Shown here one piece after another: positions 1-9,546 of a stretch of DNA of 15,092 nt (position 1 is the stretch's first letter; every line of letters starts with the position of its first letter). Location: positions 1-15,092 of the forward strand of contig DATIFQ010000368.1 of assembly GCA_035455185.1 (NCBI GenBank). The letters run 5' to 3'. The DNA comes from JAEHDI01 sp035455185 (GTDB taxonomy: Bacteria; Acidobacteriota; Terriglobia; Bryobacterales; Bryobacteraceae). Both the position numbers and the translations under genes were made by a program. A model generated the notes under the pieces. That model was not told where the DNA came from. It saw only the letters and a program-made list of their open reading frames with translations, and made no database searches.

Positions 1-140
1 CTCCGGAACTTCACCTTCGGGTTGTTCTTCGCCAGACACTTCGTGATCGCCGCCGTCAGCGTCGTCTTCCCGTGATCGATGTGCCCGATCGTCCCGATAT
101 TTACGTGCGGCTTGCTGCGATCGAATTTTTCTTTCGCCAT
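1..140 (-). CDS. tuf: Elongation factor Tu, N-terminal fragment (cut by window edge)
   Basis: The first 46 residues of EF-Tu, the GTPase that carries aminoacyl-tRNA to the ribosomal A site; the rest lies beyond base 1. The protein begins MAKEKFDRSKPHVNIGTIG and carries the G1/P-loop GHIDHGKT at residues 19-26, followed by TLTAAITK. Most bacterial EF-Tu proteins read GHVDHGKT, so Ile21 is a conservative variant. The ATG start is the family start. An AGGAG lies about 12 bases upstream, farther than usual. It is the fourth gene of the str operon, 25 bases after fusA on the same strand. Identification is secure; whether a second tuf copy exists elsewhere cannot be told from here. Confidence 0.96.
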   Translation of the reverse strand, partial: MAKEKFDRSKPHVNIGTIGHIDHGKTTLTAAITKCLAKNNPKVKFR

Positions 141-165
141 ATCGTTTAGGATTCTCCTCGCTGAG

Positions 166-2259
<2,094 letters not shown>

Positions 2260-2268
2260 GAAGCACCA

Positions 2269-2739
<471 letters not shown>

Positions 2740-2745
2740 GGCTGC

Positions 2746-3120
2746 TTACGATTTCGGCCTCTTGGCTCCGTACTTTGAACGGCCCTGTTTCCGGTCGGCG
2801 ACGCCCGCGGTGTCGAGCGTCCCGCGAATCACGTGATATCGAACGCCCGGAAGGTCCTTCACGCGCCCGCCGCGGATCAGCACGATCGAGTGCTCCTGCA
2901 GGTTGTGACCGACACCCGGAATGTACGTCGTCACCTCGATAGTGTTCGTCAGCCGGACGCGCGCCACCTTGCGAAGCGCCGAGTTCGGCTTCTTCGGAGT
3001 TGTGGTGTAGACGCGGGTGCAAACGCCGCGCCGCTGCGGACATGCCTGCAATGCAGGACTGGCCGTCTTATAGCGGGGTGGTCTGCGGCCCTTTCGCACG
3101 AGTTGATTAAACGTCGGCAC
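2746..3120 (-). CDS. rpsL: Small ribosomal subunit protein S12 (uS12)
   Basis: Decoding-centre protein of the 30S subunit that affects accuracy and is the classical streptomycin-resistance locus. It has 124 residues, as usual. TPKKPNSALRK lies at 41-51 and GGRVKDLPGVRYH at 84-96. The two lysines that commonly mutate to give streptomycin resistance are both wild type (Lys43, Lys88), and Asp89, the target of RimO methylthiolation in bacteria that have it, is present. The start is GTG, not ATG, with GAGG 7 bases upstream; this matches the universal MPTFNQLVRKGR beginning. It is the first gene of the str operon, read from a promoter about 270 bases upstream through a long leader. Confidence 0.98.
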   Translation of the reverse strand: MPTFNQLVRKGRRPPRYKTASPALQACPQRRGVCTRVYTTTPKKPNSALRKVARVRLTNTIEVTTYIPGVGHNLQEHSIVLIRGGRVKDLPGVRYHVIRGTLDTAGVADRKQGRSKYGAKRPKS

Positions 3121-3391
3121 GGATCTTCCTCAGTTCCTTTGCTTGAGTCTCTTTCCTCAAAACTCGGTCGGCACAGGACGGCTCACATCAAGCATTCCTG
3201 CGCATCCCAACGTTGCGACTCGCCCAAACAATGAGCGGACCGGATTAGCACTCAACAATTGCGAGGGTACTGGCTTCGGACTAGCCCTTGCTTCACCGGC
3301 TTCGATCCGGTGGAACAGCGGGGCCGACCCCCGGCCGGCCTATCCAATTAGACAGGGGTAGCACAGGGGCAGAAGAGTTAACTCGCCAAAC
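3121..3391 (-). promoter_or_regulatory. Long structured 5' leader of the str operon
   Basis: About 270 bases between the predicted transcription start and the GTG of rpsL, with no convincing gene. Read on the minus strand, four simple hairpins follow one another: 3339-3356 (7-bp stem with two G-U pairs, AAUU loop), 3322-3336 (GGCCG/CGGCC, 5-base loop), 3294-3312 (CACCGG/CCGGTG, 7-base loop) and 3272-3286 (GGCT/AGCC, 7-base loop). The remaining 150 bases show no strong stem that I can see. A GAGG ribosome site lies at 3128-3131. Such a long leader suggests control by attenuation or protein binding. This is inference; I do not recognise a named leader motif. Confidence 0.5.
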
Positions 3392-3397
3392 CCTACT

Positions 3398-3426
3398 AGC
3401 ATAACGAAAAGCCCGAAACCTGTCAA
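3398..3426 (-). promoter_or_regulatory. Sigma70-type promoter of the str operon
   Basis: On the minus strand the -35 box is TTGACA (3421-3426, perfect consensus) and the -10 box is TATGCT (3398-3403, four of six), with an exact 17-base spacer. The predicted start is near 3391. It lies in the gap between the divergent str operon and comEC, 58 bases from the comEC start, and is the best promoter match found in the window, fitting strong ribosomal gene expression. Confidence 0.8.
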
Positions 3427-3483
3427 CAACGGGAGAGGCGTCAGTGCCTTCAGCCACTATCTCATTGGAGATCCGCCACTTCC

Positions 3484-6009
3484 GTGCGGGAGCCACTTGT
3501 CCTTCCAGCAGCCGCCGTGACCGTGGGAATCGCCGCGTCGCGGTATGTGGGCTTCGGCGGCCGCGGGCTGCTCGTGCAGATTTCGGCGCTGGCGGGCCTC
3601 TGGCTGCTGGCACGCCGCGGGTCAAGCCGCGTGCTTCCTGGGACCTGCCTTCTGCTGGCCCTCTTCTTTGGTGGCGCCTGGTTGGAACTTTTCCACCGCC
3701 CCGGTCCGCCGCCGGAGATCGACGTTGGCCCCCGCGAAATCGTGATCCTCAGCGGGTGCCTCGTAGAACCGCCCGTCCGGTTCGAAGACCGTCTTCAGTT
3801 CACCCTTGAGCTGTCGCCCTCGGCTGCCGCCCGCGTCAGCCTTTACCTGCGGGAGGGAGAGACGCCGCCCACCCTGCGTTACGGCCAGCGGATCGAAATC
3901 GAGGCGAGGGTGCGCCGTCCCAGGAACTTCGGCAACCCCGGCTCTTTCGATTATTCCGGCTATCTCGCCCGGCGCAACGTCTTTTGGACTGCCTACGCGC
4001 GGCCCGGCGCGACACTCACCGTCCTCCGCGGCGACTGCGGCTCGGCCTTCCGCCGGTTCGTCTTCGACCTGCGCACCTCGGCCCTCGGGCGGATCGAATC
4101 GCTTTACTCTCGAAGCCCATACGAATCGGCCATGATGCAGGCCGTGCTCATCGGCGAAAAGGCAAAGCTCGAGAAGGCCTGGACCGAACACTTCCGTTCC
4201 ACCGGCACTTACCACGCGCTGGTGATTTCCGGACTCCATGTGACCGTGCTTGCCGCCGTGGTTCTCTTCTTTCTGCGTGTCTGCGCCCTGCCTCCGGGCG
4301 CCGTACTGATCACCGCCTCGGCTTGCGCATGGCTCTACGCGCTGGTGGCCGGATGGCAGGCCCCGGTAATCCGGGCGGCCGCCGGGCTGACGCTGTTCCT
4401 GGCCGCGCGGTGGTTCTTCCGAAAGCCTCGCCTCCTCAACCTCATTGCAGCCACGGGACTCGGCTTTTTGATCTTCGACCCGGCTCAGCTTCTCGAGGCG
4501 AGTTTCCAGTTGTCGTTTCTGTCGGTGGCGGCGATCGCCTCGTTGGCGGTTCCTCTTCTCGAAACAACCTCCGTGCCGTTTGCCCGGGGCGCAGCCGGAA
4601 TCGTGGATCGCAATCGGGATATCCATCTCCCGCCCCGCGTCGCCCAGTTCCGGGTCGAACTCCGCCTGCTCGCCGAGACGATCGCCCTCTGGACCCGGCT
4701 GCCGGAGCGATTCACCTTGCCGCTTTTCGCGGCGATGTGCCGGGCCGCTTTGTATGTCTATGAACTCGCTGTAGTCTCAGCGGCCGTCCAGGTCGGCCTG
4801 GCTCTCCCGATGGCGTTGTATTTCCACCGTTTCTCGATCTCCGGGCTGTCGGCCAACCTTGTCGTCGTGCCACTGACGTCGATCCTGGTTCCGGTGGGCT
4901 TTCTGGCCATCTTCACGGGTTGGAGTCTGCCCGCCCGGCTGGCGGCGTGGCTTCTCGACGCGACCAGGCTGGTGGTCGACGCACACGCCCGCTGGGAACC
5001 GTGGTGGCGTATCCCGGACCCGCCCCTTTGGCTCGCGGCCGCATTCTCCGCTTCACTCATCCTCTTTGGACTTGCGGTGCGGAACCGCCCGGTCTGGCGG
5101 TGGCTGACTGGCGGTGTCGTCGCCGGGCTGCTCTTTCTCATTCTCCTCCACCCGTTCCCGCCCGCAACCACGCCCGGGCAATTGGAGTTCAGCGCGATTG
5201 ATGTCGGCCAGGGAGATAGTTCCTTCCTCTCTTTGCCCGCCGGACCGTTGGTTCTGGTGGACGCCGGCGGAACCTCGGGGTTCGGTCGAAGAAACGGCGG
5301 CCTCGATCCGGGCGAGGAGGTCGTCTCGCCCTATCTCTGGAGCCGATCGATCCGCCGGCTCAATGCCGTCGTCGTCTCGCACGCTCACGAGGACCACATC
5401 GGCGGCATGGAAGCCGTGGTCCGGAATTTCCGGCCCCGTGAGCTGTGGGCCGGCGCCCTCCCGGAAGTCCCCGCCTGGCGGCAACTGCGGGATGTCGCGC
5501 ATCGCCAGGGCGTCGCCATCCGCCGGTTGTCCGCCGGCCAGCGTTTCCCGTACGGCGGCGCCCTCGTCGAAGTCATGGCGCCACTCGAAGGTCGGACGCC
5601 GGCCGAAGCGCCGAGCGATCTGGATTCGCTCGTCCTCCGGATCTCGTTCGGCAACTGCTCCGTTCTGCTGACCGGCGACCTAGAGCGTTGTGTGGAGTCC
5701 GTGCTCCTCGAATCGGACCGGCTGAAATCGGCCGGAATCCTGAAGGTGGCGCATCACGGAAGCCGGAGGACGACCAGCGAGGAATTCCTGCGCGCTGTCC
5801 GGCCGGTGTTCGCGGTGATCTCGGCCGGCGCGGACAATTCCTACGGGCATCCGCATCCGGAGGTTCTGCGCCGGATCGAAGAGGCTCGCGCCACGGCGCT
5901 CCGGACCGATGTGTTCGGACTGGTGTCACTCAGGTCCGACGGCCGGCGTTTCGCACTGACAACCTGGAACGGGATGGAGAGGGAGAGCGGCTTACTCCGG
6001 CCGTTCTGA
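3484..6009 (+). CDS. comEC: ComEC/Rec2 family DNA uptake channel protein
   Basis: Inner-membrane channel thought to carry single-stranded DNA into the cytoplasm during natural transformation. It has 841 residues in the family's three parts. The first is an N-terminal membrane and OB-like region (DUF4131) with GNPGSFDYSGYLARR near 150-165. The second is the polytopic competence domain with the hallmark SGLHV starting at Ser249. The third is a C-terminal metallo-beta-lactamase-like domain with DVGQGDS at 573-579, the metal motif HAHEDH at 633-638, TGD with Asp732 and AHHGS with His757-His758. All expected metal ligands are present, so the nuclease-like domain looks intact. The GTG at 3484 is the most upstream start in frame; a GGAG lies 13 bases before it, a poor distance. 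The gene is divergent from the str operon and alone on its strand, without comEA nearby. Its last 18 bases overlap the next, convergent gene. Confidence 0.95.
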   Translation: MREPLVLPAAAVTVGIAASRYVGFGGRGLLVQISALAGLWLLARRGSSRVLPGTCLLLALFFGGAWLELFHRPGPPPEIDVGPREIVILSGCLVEPPVRFEDRLQFTLELSPSAAARVSLYLREGETPPTLRYGQRIEIEARVRRPRNFGNPGSFDYSGYLARRNVFWTAYARPGATLTVLRGDCGSAFRRFVFDLRTSALGRIESLYSRSPYESAMMQAVLIGEKAKLEKAWTEHFRSTGTYHALVISGLHVTVLAAVVLFFLRVCALPPGAVLITASACAWLYALVAGWQAPVIRAAAGLTLFLAARWFFRKPRLLNLIAATGLGFLIFDPAQLLEASFQLSFLSVAAIASLAVPLLETTSVPFARGAAGIVDRNRDIHLPPRVAQFRVELRLLAETIALWTRLPERFTLPLFAAMCRAALYVYELAVVSAAVQVGLALPMALYFHRFSISGLSANLVVVPLTSILVPVGFLAIFTGWSLPARLAAWLLDATRLVVDAHARWEPWWRIPDPPLWLAAAFSASLILFGLAVRNRPVWRWLTGGVVAGLLFLILLHPFPPATTPGQLEFSAIDVGQGDSSFLSLPAGPLVLVDAGGTSGFGRRNGGLDPGEEVVSPYLWSRSIRRLNAVVVSHAHEDHIGGMEAVVRNFRPRELWAGALPEVPAWRQLRDVAHRQGVAIRRLSAGQRFPYGGALVEVMAPLEGRTPAEAPSDLDSLVLRISFGNCSVLLTGDLERCVESVLLESDRLKSAGILKVAHHGSRRTTSEEFLRAVRPVFAVISAGADNSYGHPHPEVLRRIEEARATALRTDVFGLVSLRSDGRRFALTTWNGMERESGLLRPF

Positions 6010-6501
6010 TGCCTTTTCGGCCCGCTCGGCCGCTTCCGGGCCCCCTGCCTGTGATTCCGCGATGAGCCGCCGGGCTTCGTCGGCGCGTGCACTGGGCACC
6101 CGTACCTCGAACGGAAGGCTCGGCATTGCCTGGAACCCAACCAACACCGAGGGGATGCCACCAGCCTCGAGGATCCCCTGGATCGCCATTGCCTCCATCT
6201 CGCCGTTATGGGCATCGGAAGTGAACAGAGTGACCAGGTCCATGTCATGAGAGGCGTCGCCATGCGGCGCCGCTTCCGCACCCTGTGCGGCGATGATCGA
6301 TTCCGCGCGGGCACCTTCCGTCGCTGGAACCCGGACCTCCCAGGTCCCAAACGGGACCCCCGGACTGTCAGCATCAGCGAGTTCCGCCCGGATTCCTTGA
6401 TCCCGGAGAAGCTCACAAGCCGCCGACGCCTCTTCCTCAGCCGAGTGCTCGCCCGACCGAAATACCGTAACCCAATCCGAATCGCTCACAGGCTGCACCA
6501 T
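5992..6501 (-). CDS. Tandem DUF2007 (putative signal-transducing) protein
   Basis: A 169-residue soluble protein with two copies of a DUF2007-like alpha-beta unit, at about 10-72 and 88-149. Each begins VTVF or LVTLF, continues through an E-rich helix (AEEEASAACELLRDQGI; EMEAMAIQGILEAGGI), a strand pair, then EVRVP and a final helix (ARAESII; DEARRLI). The last 20 residues are Glu/Ala-rich and probably disordered. No catalytic residues, signal peptide or membrane segment are seen. The family is described only as a putative prokaryotic signal-transducing domain, so the role is unknown. The ATG at 6499-6501 lies 6 bases after a -10 box, suggesting a leaderless message; a GTG one codon later is the alternative start. 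The 3' end overlaps comEC by 18 bases, tail to tail. Confidence 0.8.
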   Translation of the reverse strand: MVQPVSDSDWVTVFRSGEHSAEEEASAACELLRDQGIRAELADADSPGVPFGTWEVRVPATEGARAESIIAAQGAEAAPHGDASHDMDLVTLFTSDAHNGEMEAMAIQGILEAGGIPSVLVGFQAMPSLPFEVRVPSARADEARRLIAESQAGGPEAAERAEKASERPE

Positions 6502-6507
6502 GCCTTG

Positions 6508-6536
6508 AGCATAACGCAGTAGCGGCCACGTGACAG
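6508..6536 (-). promoter_or_regulatory. Candidate leaderless promoter of the DUF2007 gene
   Basis: On the minus strand CTGTCA (6531-6536, four of six to TTGACA) is followed after exactly 17 bases by TATGCT (6508-6513), the same -10 hexamer as the str promoter. Only 6 bases separate it from the ATG at 6501, so transcription would begin at or within a base or two of the start codon. Confidence 0.5.
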
Positions 6537-6590
6537 ATTCCTTCCGCCGCTCGAATCCGGACCTTCCGCTCGGCGCGTGGGTGCGTTAGA

Positions 6591-6596
6591 TACAAT
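6591..6596 (+). promoter_or_regulatory. Candidate -10 box for the ytxH-like gene
   Basis: TACAAT matches the -10 consensus at five of six bases. No recognisable -35 box lies 16-18 bases upstream. Transcription would start near 6603, just before the GGGAG ribosome site at 6606-6610. This favours the GTG at 6619 over the upstream GTG at 6577 as the translation start. Confidence 0.4.
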
Positions 6597-6618
6597 AGGA
6601 GCGAAGGGAGTCCGAGCC

Positions 6619-6882
6619 GTGGCAGAAGACAACAACAGCAGGGCAGTGTGGTTTCTGATGGGCGCCGCCGTGGGCGGTGCCATTGCGCTCCTTTTCGCGC
6701 CGAAATCGGGACGTGACACGCGAAGGTACATCGTCAAGAAGACCGAGGAAAGCCGCGATGCTCTCGCGGATGCCGGCAAGGAACTCCTCGATCGCGGCCG
6801 TGAGTACTACGAGAAGGGCCGCAAGATCGCGGAAGAGGCGGGCGAGGTCTTCGAGCGCGGCCGCAAACTGGTGAAAGGCTGA
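6619..6882 (+). CDS. YtxH domain-containing small membrane protein
   Basis: An 87-residue protein with one hydrophobic N-terminal segment (about 10-26, rich in Gly and Ala) followed at once by LFAPKSGRDTR (25-35), the signature of the YtxH family. The remainder is a highly charged helix with repeated DRGREYYEKGRKIAEEAGE-like character, probably amphipathic or coiled. The family is widespread, linked to general stress in Bacillus, and has no defined biochemical role. The frame is open back to a GTG at 6577, but the GTG at 6619 has GGGAG at an ideal 8-base distance and a TACAAT box upstream that would place the transcript start after 6577. The P5C dehydrogenase gene follows by 39 bases on the same strand and may be co-transcribed. 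Confidence 0.8.
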   Translation: MAEDNNSRAVWFLMGAAVGGAIALLFAPKSGRDTRRYIVKKTEESRDALADAGKELLDRGREYYEKGRKIAEEAGEVFERGRKLVKG

Positions 6883-6921
6883 CCGCGGCCGGCCTCGGGT
6901 TATCTCGTTTCCGTCACAGCC

Positions 6922-8502
6922 ATGAGTAGTCCAGAGTCCGCAACCCTGTCCGGACTGTCGGTGTTCCACAATGAACCGTACACGGATTTCCGGGACTCTT
7001 CGAATCGCCAGGTGATGGAGCAGGCGCTCCGGAACGTACGCGCCCGCTTTGGCCGCGAGTACGAATTACTGCTCGCCGGCGCCCGCCTGAAGACCGAAGA
7101 AAAGCTTCACTCCCGGAATCCCTCCCGCCCCGCGGAAATAGTCGGTACTCATCAGAAAGCGACTCCGGCCCTGGCTGGCATGGCCGTCGAGACCGCGTTT
7201 TCGTTCTTTCCGGAGTGGAGCCGCACGCCGGCCGAATCCAGAGCGGCGATGCTGCTGCGCGCGGCCGCGATCATCCGCCGCCGCAAGATGGAGTTCGATG
7301 CCTGGCTTGTCTATGAGGCGGGCAAAACCTGGCCCGAAGCCGAGGCGGATGTCTCCGAGGCAATCGACTTCTGTGAGTACTATGCACGCGGAATGCTGCA
7401 ACTCGCGCCCCCGAAACCGATGCTGCACCTCCCCGGGGAGCGGGACGAGTTGCACTACCTTCCGCTCGGCGTCGGGGTGATCGTCTCGCCCTGGAATTTC
7501 CCGCTTGCCATCCTCGCCGGAATGACCACCGCCGCTCTGGTGACCGGGAACACCGTCGTCATCAAGCCCTCGAGCGACACGCCCACCATCGCCGCACAGT
7601 TCGCCGAGGTTCTGCTCGAAGCCGGCTTTCCGGAGAAGTGCTTCTGCCTGCTGACGGGCAGCGGCGCGAGCGTCGGCGACGTCCTGGTGCAGCACCCGAG
7701 AACCCGTTTCGTCTGTTTCACCGGCTCCCGGGACGTGGGCCTGCACATCAACGAGCTGGCTTCCCGGCCGCAGCCGGGGCAGGTCTGGATCAAGCGTGTG
7801 ATCGCCGAGATGGGCGGCAAGGACGCCATCATCGTCGACGACGAGGCGGACCTCGACAGCGCGGTCGATGGCGTTCTCGTCTCCGCATTCGGCTTTCAGG
7901 GGCAGAAGTGCTCGGCCTGTTCCCGTGCGATTGTGCACCAGAAGATTTACGACGAGTTTCTCGATCGGCTCAAGACGAAAGTCGAAACGATCAAAGTCGG
8001 ATCCGCCGACGACCCCGACAACTATATGGGACCGGTCATCAACGAGGGCGCACTTCGCTCCATCCGCGCCTACATCGACACCGGCCGCAAAGAGGGCCGC
8101 CTGATCACGGGCTGCCCGCCGGTCTCCGGCGACGGCTACTTTCTCCGCCCGACCGTCATCGCGGACGTGGAGCCAAGGGCCAGGATCTTTCAGGAAGAGA
8201 TTTTCGGTCCGGTACTGGCGGTGACCCCCGCGCGGGACTTCGACCACGCACTCGAACTCGCCAACGACACCGAGTACGGGCTTACCGGCGGCGTCTACAC
8301 GCACAATCCGGAGAAGATCCGCAAAGCCCGGGAGCGTTTCTTTGTCGGGAACCTGTACGTCAACCGGAAGTGCACCGGCGCGATGGTGGGCGCCCACCCC
8401 TTCGGTGGATTCAATATGTCGGGCACCGATTCCAAGGCTGGAGGACCCGACTACCTGATGCAGTTCCTCCAGGCGAAATCGATCGCCGAGAAGATCGCGT
8501 AA
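6922..8502 (+). CDS. rocA: 1-pyrroline-5-carboxylate (L-glutamate gamma-semialdehyde) dehydrogenase
   Basis: NAD(P)-dependent enzyme oxidising glutamate semialdehyde/P5C to glutamate, the second step of proline and the last of arginine/ornithine breakdown. It has 526 residues, near the usual 515-545 for the stand-alone enzyme. The N-terminal NEPYTDF segment is typical of P5C dehydrogenases. Aldehyde dehydrogenase residues are all in place: oxyanion Asn192 in SPWNFPL, general base Glu296 in AEMGGKDAI and nucleophile Cys330 in GQKCSACSR, followed by EEIFGPVLAV and a C-terminal HPFGGFNMSGTDSKAGG. The GQKCSAC form is specific to this subgroup. No proline dehydrogenase gene is adjacent, and it is not a PutA fusion. 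The ATG has no clear ribosome site; no better start is evident. The symbol pruA would be equally acceptable. It converges with the next gene, 6 bases away. Confidence 0.92.
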   Translation: MSSPESATLSGLSVFHNEPYTDFRDSSNRQVMEQALRNVRARFGREYELLLAGARLKTEEKLHSRNPSRPAEIVGTHQKATPALAGMAVETAFSFFPEWSRTPAESRAAMLLRAAAIIRRRKMEFDAWLVYEAGKTWPEAEADVSEAIDFCEYYARGMLQLAPPKPMLHLPGERDELHYLPLGVGVIVSPWNFPLAILAGMTTAALVTGNTVVIKPSSDTPTIAAQFAEVLLEAGFPEKCFCLLTGSGASVGDVLVQHPRTRFVCFTGSRDVGLHINELASRPQPGQVWIKRVIAEMGGKDAIIVDDEADLDSAVDGVLVSAFGFQGQKCSACSRAIVHQKIYDEFLDRLKTKVETIKVGSADDPDNYMGPVINEGALRSIRAYIDTGRKEGRLITGCPPVSGDGYFLRPTVIADVEPRARIFQEEIFGPVLAVTPARDFDHALELANDTEYGLTGGVYTHNPEKIRKARERFFVGNLYVNRKCTGAMVGAHPFGGFNMSGTDSKAGGPDYLMQFLQAKSIAEKIA

Positions 8503-8508
8503 GGGTGT

Positions 8509-9531
8509 CTACCGCCCGAACCGGTAGAGCAGAATTCCGTACCCCACGCCCGCTTCATCGGCCGTTTTCGCGGTTTGAAACGCCATGAACCGGCCGTCCG
8601 TCGACACGACTGGATTGGACGCCTTCCAGCCCTCGTAATCGTTGAAGTGGGTCAGCCGTGTGAAATCCTTCCCTGTTCCGTCCAGCCGCAGCTTCCAGAT
8701 GTCGATCTGCCGGAAGCCGCCCTTGCCGCCGATCGTCTGGACCTGCCGGTCGGCTTCCACGAGCGTGTACTGGCCATCCGGAAAAATGCCCTCAGGTTCG
8801 TTGTAAGTTCCAGACGCCTGGGACATGTTCGTCACCTTTCCCGTCTTGAGGTCAACCGACATCACCGACGCCGTGTCGCCGGGCTCATAACAACTGAAGG
8901 TCAGCTTTGAGTCGTCGTCGTAGAAATCCTGGGCTTCGATCGTGCACCCCATACTCGCGCTTTCGTGCACCACCTTCTTCTCCACCAGGCGCGGGCTCCC
9001 GCCTTCGAGTTTCACTTCGGCCGTGACCAGACGCGACGCGCCTTTTGGAAGTTCGGGGTTCTGCGAGCTGGTCTCCGCATAGGCGATCGTCATGTGCTTC
9101 TTCGAGACGGCTGCTCCCTCGCTCATCCGCTGCCCGAACCGGACGGGCTTCGAGCCGGGTTTCCGGCTCAGGAACCATAATTCGTTCTCCGGCCCGCGGC
9201 TCGTCCGGATGTCCTTGAAACGCTCGGGGCCGATCAGGATGTAGTCCCCGTTCGCCAGGTGCATAATGCGAAGGAACGCGGCGCCCGGAATGCCGCACGT
9301 CAGGCAGTGGATCGCGCGGGCCTTCAGGTCGATTACAAACGCGTCGCCGAAACTCTTCGCCATGAACGCCACCCGCTGGTTGTCCGGCGAAATGTCGGCG
9401 CGCTCGCCGAAATGGGTGAGGATTTCAATGTTCGCCGGCAGGTGATCGAGCGGGCTGCCGGTCTTTCGCTGCGAAAAGGCGGCGCCCGCTAGCGCGAGGA
9501 CCAACACGGGAAGGAACGGAGCGGTCTTCAT
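8509..9531 (-). CDS. Secreted PD40/TolB-like beta-propeller protein, function unknown
   Basis: A 340-residue protein with a clear Sec signal peptide (Lys3, hydrophobic core 6-19, likely cut after AAFS at residue 20) and no lipobox Cys, so periplasmic or secreted. Blades of PD40/TolB type are visible: RADISPDNQRVAFMAK at about 44-59 and SNPVVSTDGRFMAFQTAK near 305-322, with similar degenerate repeats between (for example EPEGIFPDGQYTLVEADR). No peptidase triad or other catalytic motif follows the propeller, so it is probably a binding or scaffold protein. It starts 11 bases after murB with no ribosome site visible. A 13-base palindrome lies in that gap. Co-transcription with murB is plausible, but a separate promoter (TAGAAT, 8 bases before ATG) is also possible. 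Confidence 0.75.
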   Translation of the reverse strand: MKTAPFLPVLVLALAGAAFSQRKTGSPLDHLPANIEILTHFGERADISPDNQRVAFMAKSFGDAFVIDLKARAIHCLTCGIPGAAFLRIMHLANGDYILIGPERFKDIRTSRGPENELWFLSRKPGSKPVRFGQRMSEGAAVSKKHMTIAYAETSSQNPELPKGASRLVTAEVKLEGGSPRLVEKKVVHESASMGCTIEAQDFYDDDSKLTFSCYEPGDTASVMSVDLKTGKVTNMSQASGTYNEPEGIFPDGQYTLVEADRQVQTIGGKGGFRQIDIWKLRLDGTGKDFTRLTHFNDYEGWKASNPVVSTDGRFMAFQTAKTADEAGVGYGILLYRFGR

Positions 9532-9533
9532 AG

Positions 9534-9546
9534 GTAGAAATTCTAC
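9534..9546. promoter_or_regulatory. Perfect 6+1+6 palindrome before the propeller gene
   Basis: GTAGAA-A-TTCTAC is an exact inverted repeat around one central base. It covers the murB stop codon and ends 2 bases before the downstream ATG. A TAGAAT -10-like hexamer on the minus strand (9540-9545) lies inside it. A one-base loop is too short for an RNA hairpin, so a dimeric repressor site is the more natural reading, but no regulator is identified. Confidence 0.35.

Noticed and set aside
3291..3360. tRNA-like elements in the str leader: AATTGGATAGG resembling a D-arm and a stem-loop ATCGAAG resembling a T-arm
   Set aside because: No acceptor stem can be paired, the anticodon loop lacks T33, and the T-loop lacks the conserved TTC start. 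The parts are better explained as independent hairpins.
3622..4626. Minus-strand open frame of about 330 codons opposite comEC
   Set aside because: Low-complexity Gly, Arg, Glu and Gln composition and no domain; comEC on the plus strand is clear.
7066..8397. Long minus-strand open frame (about 440 codons) opposite the P5C dehydrogenase
   Set aside because: Same reasoning: composition of a shadow frame, while the plus strand has every catalytic motif.
8509..8527. Six-bp hairpin CTACCG/CGGTAG between the convergent P5C dehydrogenase and propeller genes, as a two-way terminator
   Set aside because: It has no T-tract on either strand and lies within the coding end of the propeller gene.
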